From an uncultured bacterium (GTDB lineage Bacteria; Cyanobacteriota; Vampirovibrionia; Gastranaerophilales; Gastranaerophilaceae): a stretch of 11,066 nt of DNA. Shown here piece by piece: positions 7,035 to 11,066 of the stretch. Position 1 is the first letter of the stretch, and each line of letters starts with the position of its first letter. Position numbers and translations under genes: made by a program. The notes beneath the pieces were generated by a model that saw only the letters and a list, made by a program, of their open reading frames with translations, did no database searches and was not told where the DNA came from. Location of the stretch: assembly GCA_949286405.1 (NCBI GenBank), contig CASECH010000052.1, positions 1-11,066 on the forward strand, written 5' to 3'.

Positions 7035-7069
7035 AAAAAAAGATTTATGCTTGCAAAAATCTTTTTTTT
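7035..7069 (+). terminator. Intrinsic terminator after the hypothetical gene
   Basis: AAAAAAAGATTT (7035-7046) pairs with AAATCTTTTTTT (7057-7068) around a 10-nt loop and continues into further T residues. The stem is 12 bp with a single G:C pair, and the right arm doubles as the U-tract. It begins 13 nt after the stop codon. The near-symmetrical A and T runs could work in both directions. Confidence 0.6.
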
Positions 7070-7233
7070 GTATAATAATTGGATTTGTCAGAAAAGTTAC
7101 TCACGAATAATTTATCATAGGCTTTAGATAGCTTTATTTTGATGTATTCGTTTAGCATGGATTTATGATTATTATAAATTATGCGTAAATAAAAAAGTTA
7201 TTAAATCACAATTAAGATGAAAGGTAAAAATCA
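7070..7233 (+). promoter_or_regulatory. 164-bp leader and probable promoter region of the rpsE operon
   Basis: Because a terminator lies just upstream, transcription of the ribosomal genes should start within this stretch. Candidate elements are a TATAAT at 7071-7076 next to the terminator, TTGTCA at 7085-7090 without a convincing -10, and TATAAA at 7173-7178 with a poor -35. None is a full match. No ORF or tRNA is present. ATAATTTAT (7107-7115) and ATAAATTAT (7174-7182) are complementary, but all A/T. Confidence 0.3.
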
Positions 7234-7872
7234 ATGGATTTAGAAAACAAAGAAATTACGGTTGAAGAAACTGCAGCAGAACTAACAGAACAAACTGCAG
7301 AAGCTACTGTTGAAACAGAAGAAAAACCAGCTAAAGCTCCTAGAAAAGGACGTGGTAAAAAACAAAAAATTGAAACAACAGAAGAAAAACCTCAAAGTGA
7401 ATGGGTAGAACGTGTTGTGCAAATTCGTCGTGTAACAAAAGTTGTAAAAGGTGGTAAAAAACTAAGTTTTAGAGCAATTGTTATCGTAGGAAACAAAAAA
7501 GGCCAAGTAGGTGTTGGTTGTGCTAAAGCATCAGAAGTTATCGTAGCTATTCAAAAAGCTATTGCTGACGGAAGAAAAAATCTTATTACAGTACCTATTT
7601 TCAAAACAACTATTCCTCACCCTATTACAGGCAGATCAGGTGCTGGTGCAGTTATGTTAAAACCAGCTTCTCAAGGTACTGGTATTATTGCAGGTGGTGC
7701 AGTTAGATTAGTTCTTGAACTTGCAGGTATTGAAAATATTCTTTCAAAATCATTAGGTTCAAAATCACCTTTAAATGCTGCTAATGCAACTTTAGAAGCT
7801 TTAAAAAGCTTAACTCCATTCAATGAAGTAGCAAAAAGACGTGGTCTAACTATGGCAGAACTTTTAAACTAG
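7234..7872 (+). CDS. rpsE: 30S ribosomal protein S5 with long N-terminal extension
   Basis: This is a 212-aa S5 of the small ribosomal subunit, which contacts 16S rRNA near the decoding region and takes part in accuracy. The core starts at about residue 56 with EWVERVVQIRRVTKVVKGGK. The dsRNA-binding-like N domain (to ~120) follows, then the C domain with GTGIIAGGAVRLVLELAGIE (148-167) and LGSKSPLNAANAT (174-186). The core resembles cyanobacterial S5 as I remember it. The first ~55 residues form an extension absent from the 166-aa E. coli protein. It is acidic and rich in Glu/Thr/Ala to about residue 30, followed by the basic patch KAPRKGRGKKQK (34-45). The ATG at 7234 has AAGG (7221-7224) upstream. 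It is the first gene of its unit here; rplR, normally just before it, is missing. Confidence 0.97.
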   Translation: MDLENKEITVEETAAELTEQTAEATVETEEKPAKAPRKGRGKKQKIETTEEKPQSEWVERVVQIRRVTKVVKGGKKLSFRAIVIVGNKKGQVGVGCAKASEVIVAIQKAIADGRKNLITVPIFKTTIPHPITGRSGAGAVMLKPASQGTGIIAGGAVRLVLELAGIENILSKSLGSKSPLNAANATLEALKSLTPFNEVAKRRGLTMAELLN

Positions 7873-7937
7873 TCTAACTAGGTTATTGAATTAGTTTAAT
7901 TAATTTAAGTAATATTAATATATAAAGGAATAATAAG

Positions 7938-8129
7938 ATGGCAAATACAGAATTAAAACAAATAAAAATTAAACTTGTAAGAAGTTTAATTGGTGCTTCT
8001 GAAAAACAACGCAGAGTAGTAAGAGGTTTAGGCTTAACTAAACAAGATCAAGTTGTAGAACACTACAACAGTGCTACTATTTTAGGTATGGTAAATAAAG
8101 TACCTCATTTAGTACAAATCGTAGACTAA
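7938..8129 (+). CDS. rpmD: 50S ribosomal protein L30
   Basis: The 63-aa protein matches bacterial L30 in length and pattern: IKIKLVRSLIGASEKQRRVV near the N-terminus, then RGLGLTKQDQVVEH and the closing MVNKVPHLVQIV. L30 is a small protein of the large subunit and is normally encoded between S5 and L15, as here. AAAGGA (7924-7929) lies 8 nt before the ATG. From memory, many photosynthetic cyanobacteria lack L30. Its presence is therefore of some interest if the lineage guess is right. Confidence 0.94.
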   Translation: MANTELKQIKIKLVRSLIGASEKQRRVVRGLGLTKQDQVVEHYNSATILGMVNKVPHLVQIVD

Positions 8130-8146
8130 TTGAATACATTACTGAT

Positions 8147-8195
8147 TGATTGCGTATGACCTTGTGGTGATAGTGAAAGCGAGCAATCATACAAG
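8147..8195 (+). promoter_or_regulatory. Possible structured leader between rpmD and rplO
   Basis: The 87-nt gap before rplO is more GC-rich than the other gaps. It contains TGATTGC (8147-8153) complementary to GCAATCA (8183-8189), GTATGA (8154-8159) complementary to TCATAC (8187-8192), and CTTGT (8161-8165) complementary to ACAAG (8191-8195). These helices overlap in their 3' arms and cannot all form together. An RNA structure affecting rplO expression is possible but unproven. Confidence 0.3.
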
Positions 8196-8216
8196 ATAAA
8201 AAAAAGGAAATAAAAA

Positions 8217-8663
8217 ATGACAATTACATTAGAAGATTTAAGACCAGCAGAAGGGTCAACACATAAAATTAAAAGAGTAGGTAGAGGTCGTTCATCAGGA
8301 AGAGGTAAAACTTCTTGTCGCGGACACAATGGAGAAGGACAACGTTCAGGAAACTCTTCAAAAAGAGGTTTTGAAGGCGGACAGATGCCTGGATACAGAC
8401 AATTACCAAAATTAAAAGGTTTCCAAGTAATTAACAAATTAAATTATGCAGAAATCAATGTTGGTAGAATTGCTCAATTAGGTATGAAAGAAATATGCTT
8501 AGAATGTTTAAAGGAAGCAGGAAAAGCACATCCTTCTACAGTTGGCCTAAGAGTATTAGGTAATGGTGAAATTACAGAAGCAGTTACAGTAAAAGCTTCT
8601 TACGTTACACCATCAGCAAAAGAAAAAATTGAAAAAGCAGGCGGAAAGGTTGAGTTAGTATAA
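8217..8663 (+). CDS. rplO: 50S ribosomal protein L15
   Basis: The 148-aa L15 binds 23S rRNA and helps assemble the large subunit. It shows the basic Gly/Arg-rich N-terminal tail RVGRGRSSGRGKTSCRGHNG (20-39), then FEGGQMPGYRQLPKLKGF (52-69), which is diagnostic. The C-terminal globular domain includes INVGRIAQL (80-88) and ends in GGKVELV. AAAGGA (8203-8208) is spaced 8 nt from the ATG. The stop TAA overlaps the secY ATG by one base (TAATG), so translation of secY is probably coupled to it. Confidence 0.96.
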   Translation: MTITLEDLRPAEGSTHKIKRVGRGRSSGRGKTSCRGHNGEGQRSGNSSKRGFEGGQMPGYRQLPKLKGFQVINKLNYAEINVGRIAQLGMKEICLECLKEAGKAHPSTVGLRVLGNGEITEAVTVKASYVTPSAKEKIEKAGGKVELV

Positions 8664-10000
8664 TGGCACCACAAATGAGAATGCCGACAACTGATGATTT
8701 GATGTCAATGTGGCATGCTTCAGGTTTAAAAGAAAAAATAATATTTACTTTCTTGATGATTGCTGCATTTAGATTTGGTGTACAAATGCCTTTATATGGT
8801 ATTAACAATCAAATTTTTAGCAATATTGCACAAGGAAATAATATTATCGGTTTTTTAGACTTGTTTTCAGGCGGAGCATTGGGTAAAGTATCTATCTTTG
8901 CATTAGGTATTGGACCTTACATTACTTCATCAATTATTATCCAACTTATTTCTGTAGTAATTCCTTCTTTGGAAAAATTACAGAAAGAAGAAGGAGAAGC
9001 AGGCAGAAGAAAATTGTCACAATACACACGTATATTTACTGTTGTATTAGCTGCATTTCAGTCATTAATTTTTATGATGTATTTGCATCATTTACCTGGA
9101 GCGGTATTACCAAATGTTAATTCGGTTATGTTCTTTATAAGTTCAATGACAGTATTAACAGCTGGTTCTGTGCTAGTTATGTGGATATCAGAGCTCATTA
9201 CTGAAAAAGGTATTGGTAATGGAGGCTCTTTGATAATCTTTGTAGGCATACTATCAGGAATTCCGGTATATGCTTCAAGAACTGCTCAAATTGTAGCTCA
9301 TAATACAACTATGCAATTAGGTTTATTAATGTTACTTGCAATATTTTTCTTAGCCATGATTTTTATTGTAATTATGCAAGAGGCAGTAAGAAAAGTAATC
9401 ATTGTTAATCCTAAACGTCAGGTAGGAAACAAAGTTTATGGTGGAATGAATTCGTTTATACCATTTAAGCTTAATCCTGGTGGTGTAATGCCAATCATTT
9501 TTGCGATTGCTATTTTGCTTTTCCCTTCAACTATTTTAAGTTTGGTTGGACAAGCTAATTTCAAATCTGTTGCAGTCAAAAATTTTGTAGTGAATCTAAG
9601 TCACTTCATGAGTCCTGACGGAATTACATATTATGTATTGTATTTCTTGCTAATTGTCGCATTAACATTCTTTTATGCATCAATTATGCCAAATATGCAG
9701 CCGAAAGATATTGCAGATAACTTAAAAAAATATGGTTCATCAATTCCAGGTATAAAACCAGGAAAACCAACAGCAGAAGCTCTTGATAAAATTTTATCAA
9801 AAACTACATTTATAGGAGCTATGGGACTTGGAATAATTGCTCTTGTACCATCATTTGCAAGTTATTTTACAAATATCAAAACACTGCAAGGTATTGGAGC
9901 TACATCATTAATAATCATGGTTGGTGTTGCTCTTGATTTAATAAATCAAGTAAGAACTCATCTTCTTGCTAGAAATTATGAGTCGTTCTTAAAAGAATAA
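8663..10000 (+). CDS. secY: Preprotein translocase subunit SecY
   Basis: This 445-aa protein is the channel-forming subunit of the SecYEG translocon in the cytoplasmic membrane and is of normal length. It shows about ten hydrophobic segments and the conserved blocks IIGFLDLFSGGALGKVSIFA (61-80), LGIGPYITSSIIIQLIS (81-97), LEKLQKEEGEAGRRKLSQYT (103-122), ISELITEKGIGNGGSLIIF (175-193) and KKYGSSIPGIKPGKPTAE (355-372). The plug and cytoplasmic loop 5/6 regions look intact. The ATG at 8663 shares its A with the rplO stop and has no well-spaced Shine-Dalgarno, consistent with translational coupling. It is the last gene of the unit; a strong terminator follows 16 bp later, and adk, map or infA, often next, are not here. 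Confidence 0.97.
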   Translation: MAPQMRMPTTDDLMSMWHASGLKEKIIFTFLMIAAFRFGVQMPLYGINNQIFSNIAQGNNIIGFLDLFSGGALGKVSIFALGIGPYITSSIIIQLISVVIPSLEKLQKEEGEAGRRKLSQYTRIFTVVLAAFQSLIFMMYLHHLPGAVLPNVNSVMFFISSMTVLTAGSVLVMWISELITEKGIGNGGSLIIFVGILSGIPVYASRTAQIVAHNTTMQLGLLMLLAIFFLAMIFIVIMQEAVRKVIIVNPKRQVGNKVYGGMNSFIPFKLNPGGVMPIIFAIAILLFPSTILSLVGQANFKSVAVKNFVVNLSHFMSPDGITYYVLYFLLIVALTFFYASIMPNMQPKDIADNLKKYGSSIPGIKPGKPTAEALDKILSKTTFIGAMGLGIIALVPSFASYFTNIKTLQGIGATSLIIMVGVALDLINQVRTHLLARNYESFLKE

Positions 10001-10016
10001 TACCAAATATATTCTT

Positions 10017-10055
10017 AAAAAAATAACCTCTAGTACTTAGGGGTTATTTTTTTTT
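10017..10055 (+). terminator. Strong intrinsic terminator after secY
   Basis: AAAAAAATAACCTCT (10017-10031) pairs with AGGGGTTATTTTTTT (10039-10053) around the loop AGTACTT. The stem has one G-U pair, and the T run extends to 10055. It ends the rpsE-rpmD-rplO-secY unit. Confidence 0.88.
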
Positions 10056-10106
10056 GCAAATAATTGTCATTTAGTTGAATGAATATTTAAAAATAAATAG
10101 CTATCA

Positions 10107-10178
10107 TATAATTGTAAATCCTCAACTCTTCTGATTGCTCAGTATTTGCCCCTCGGTTATGGAGGGGCTTTTCTTTTT
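10107..10178 (+). ncRNA. Candidate small RNA or attenuated leader between secY and the PilZ gene
   Basis: A perfect TATAAT (10107-10112) stands in a non-coding gap after the secY terminator, and a strong terminator follows at 10148-10178. Initiation about 7 nt downstream of TATAAT would give a transcript of roughly 60 nt with a pyrimidine-rich 5' part (ATCCTCAACTCTTCTG near 10118-10133). No good -35 is seen at the usual spacing. I recognise no Rfam family. Because the next gene lies 71 bp further on, the same layout could be a terminated leader of the PilZ gene. Confidence 0.35.
10148..10178 (+). terminator. Strong GC-rich intrinsic terminator upstream of the PilZ gene
   Basis: GCCCCTC (10148-10154) and GAGGGGC (10162-10168) form a perfect 7-bp stem with a 7-nt loop (GGTTATG), followed by TTTTCTTTTT. 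It stands out in an AT-rich region and has no ORF just before it; the nearest gene upstream, secY, already has its own terminator. Confidence 0.88.
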
Positions 10179-10189
10179 AACGTAATATA

Positions 10190-10218
10190 TCGACAAAAAG
10201 AGAAAAATGTAGTAATAT
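10190..10218 (+). promoter_or_regulatory. Candidate promoter of the PilZ-decarboxylase unit
   Basis: TCGACA (10190-10195; 5 of 6 to TTGACA) and TAATAT (10213-10218; 4 of 6 to TATAAT) are 17 bp apart, and 31 bp separate the -10 from the ATG at 10250. It lies just downstream of the GC-rich terminator, so the PilZ gene can be transcribed independently of it. Confidence 0.4.
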
Positions 10219-10249
10219 AAAGTCATTAAGTAGTTTTAATGAGGTTAGT

Positions 10250-10840
10250 ATGAGAGAATTAATTGAAAAAAACAGAAAAATTACAATTGTTCCACATGAT
10301 TTTAAATGTGCAAATAAAGGTGTTATCACTGATGTTAATCAAAATGGATTTACTGTAGAATTAGATTATGAAGCAAAAGGATTCTTAAGACACAATTACT
10401 GTGAATTTTATACTCAAACAAGTCATGGAACTTTGTATTTTGATTCTTATCCCGAGGTTGTAGAGGATAAAAAACTTATTGTTGCAAATCCTGCTAAACA
10501 CAGATTTTTACAAAGACGTCAATATACTCGTATAAAATATATTTATGATTTGGATATGAGGTGCAATGATAAGCTTTATAAAATTACAACTTTGGATATT
10601 TCTGCAGGAGGTATGAAATTTAAAACGTCTGAAAATATTAATATTGAGGGAGAATATTATATTACTTTACCTCTTTCTGCGGAACAAAATATTGAATGCT
10701 TATTCTCACCTATTAGAATAGAAAAAAATAATGAAGAAACATACACAATTTCTGGCAGATTTGCTTACCACAGCAGTAAAGATAAGATGACTTTAACACA
10801 ATATTGTGCCAAAAGAAGTATAGAGATTAGAAATAAATAA
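10250..10840 (+). CDS. PilZ-domain protein, probable cyclic di-GMP receptor
   Basis: The 196-aa protein has the two c-di-GMP-binding signatures of PilZ domains: the RxxxR motif in FLQRRQYTRIK (86-96; Arg90 and Arg94) and the D/NxSxxG motif DISAGG (116-121). Both are intact, so ligand binding is plausible. The ~85 residues before the RxxxR form a beta-rich N-terminal domain as in YcgR-like proteins, with no membrane segment or signal peptide. Such proteins relay c-di-GMP levels to motility, pili, exopolysaccharide or enzyme partners. GAGG (10241-10244) is 5 nt before the ATG. Its TAA overlaps the ATG of the following decarboxylase gene by one base, suggesting coupled expression and possibly a functional link. 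The target of this PilZ protein is unknown. Confidence 0.87.
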   Translation: MRELIEKNRKITIVPHDFKCANKGVITDVNQNGFTVELDYEAKGFLRHNYCEFYTQTSHGTLYFDSYPEVVEDKKLIVANPAKHRFLQRRQYTRIKYIYDLDMRCNDKLYKITTLDISAGGMKFKTSENINIEGEYYITLPLSAEQNIECLFSPIRIEKNNEETYTISGRFAYHSSKDKMTLTQYCAKRSIEIRNK

Positions 10841-11066
10841 TGAGTTTAATAAATATTTTAAGAAAAAAAAATAAAAAGCTTTTGTTCACGACACCTTCTC
10901 ATGGACAGAAGTTTTTTATTTTTAATAAGTTTAGACAATTTTATAAGTATGACATATCTGAAACAGATGCATACAAACCTGAAGAGGCTCTTTATAGAGC
11001 CGAGAAACAAGCTTCTATCATCTATGGCACTAATTATACTAAATTTTTAACAAACGGCTCTACAAG
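10840..11066 (+). CDS. Orn/Lys/Arg decarboxylase family protein, N-terminal fragment (runs off window)
   Basis: Starting at ATG 10840, which shares its A with the PilZ stop, the frame is open to the window end (75 codons plus 2 nt). It reads MSLINILRKKNKKLLFTTPS and onward. The segment TTPSHGQ, DISETDAYKPEEALYRAEKQ, YGTNYTKFLTNGST matches the start of the PLP-binding major domain of group III (Orn/Lys/Arg) decarboxylases: the substrate-entry TPxH motif, the D-(I/L)-(S/T)-E block and the NGST turn. The N-terminal wing domain of the large E. coli enzymes is absent, as in shorter Bacillus-type members. The usual GH in TPGHxxG is SH here. The catalytic lysine and substrate specificity lie beyond the window. 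Such enzymes make polyamines or support acid resistance. Confidence 0.85.
   Translation, partial: MSLINILRKKNKKLLFTTPSHGQKFFIFNKFRQFYKYDISETDAYKPEEALYRAEKQASIIYGTNYTKFLTNGST

Noticed and set aside
8126..8437. Minus-strand open frame opposite rplO, and a similar one at 8605-8808 over secY
   Set aside because: Both lie antisense to conserved ribosomal/secretion genes and have no protein-like features.
10056..10249. c-di-GMP riboswitch ahead of the PilZ gene
   Set aside because: The candidate transcript is too short and lacks the conserved GEMM aptamer segments; only the terminator hairpin is convincing.
1..11066. CRISPR array, insertion sequence, tRNA/rRNA gene, prophage or defence cluster
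   Set aside because: No regularly spaced repeats, transposase or integrase-like proteins, tRNA-like cloverleaf or known defence protein motifs were seen on either strand.

Overview
The window is AT-rich bacterial chromosome with short intergenic gaps, TAATG gene overlaps, AGGAG-type ribosome binding sites and ordinary stop codon use. The best guess at the organism is a gut member of the non-photosynthetic Cyanobacteria-related lineage (Melainabacteria / Gastranaerophilales). Two things point that way: the prepilin leader MKNGFTLAEILITLGILGV, of a type I associate with that group, and an S5 core (EWVERVVQIRRVTKVVKGGKKLSF) close to what I remember of cyanobacterial S5. This placement is recalled, not computed; another low-GC gut phylum is possible.

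Left part (1-5000). A 5'-truncated-by-window small HTH-like protein on the minus strand (1-131) diverges from a type IV prepilin-like gene (261-992). A 40-bp near-perfect AT palindrome (182-221) lies between them. Next comes an FAD-dependent oxidoreductase of the PF12831 type (1045-2340, plus). It converges, tail to tail with a shared CTAG, on a CoA-disulfide reductase/NADH oxidase-like flavoprotein (2337-3701, minus). Upstream of that flavoprotein on the same strand are a 46-residue small acidic ORF with a good Shine-Dalgarno site (3751-3891) and an isolated MalF/UgpA-type sugar ABC permease (3991-4875).

Middle (4876-7069). A 50-bp divergent promoter region separates the permease from a phosphomannomutase/phosphoglucomutase (4926-6389). 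After it lies a perfect 19-bp inverted repeat (6404-6459) whose right arm contains the Shine-Dalgarno site and the GTG start of an unrecognised 189-aa protein (6453-7022). That gene ends in an A/T-type intrinsic terminator.

Right part (7070-11066). The distal half of the spc ribosomal operon, rpsE-rpmD-rplO-secY, stands alone here. rplR is not in front of rpsE, and a strong terminator follows secY instead of adk/map/infA. After a ~90-bp non-coding stretch with a perfect TATAAT and a second strong terminator (possible small RNA or attenuator), a PilZ-domain c-di-GMP receptor-like gene (10250-10840) overlaps by one base the start of an Orn/Lys/Arg decarboxylase gene that runs off the window.

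Most genes are housekeeping or common accessory functions. I see no phage, insertion sequence, CRISPR array, toxin-antitoxin or defence system. The most unusual signal is the start-codon-sequestering hairpin at 6404-6459. Next are the detached spc half-operon, the palindrome at 182-221, and the PilZ/decarboxylase pair with its upstream terminator-capped non-coding segment.
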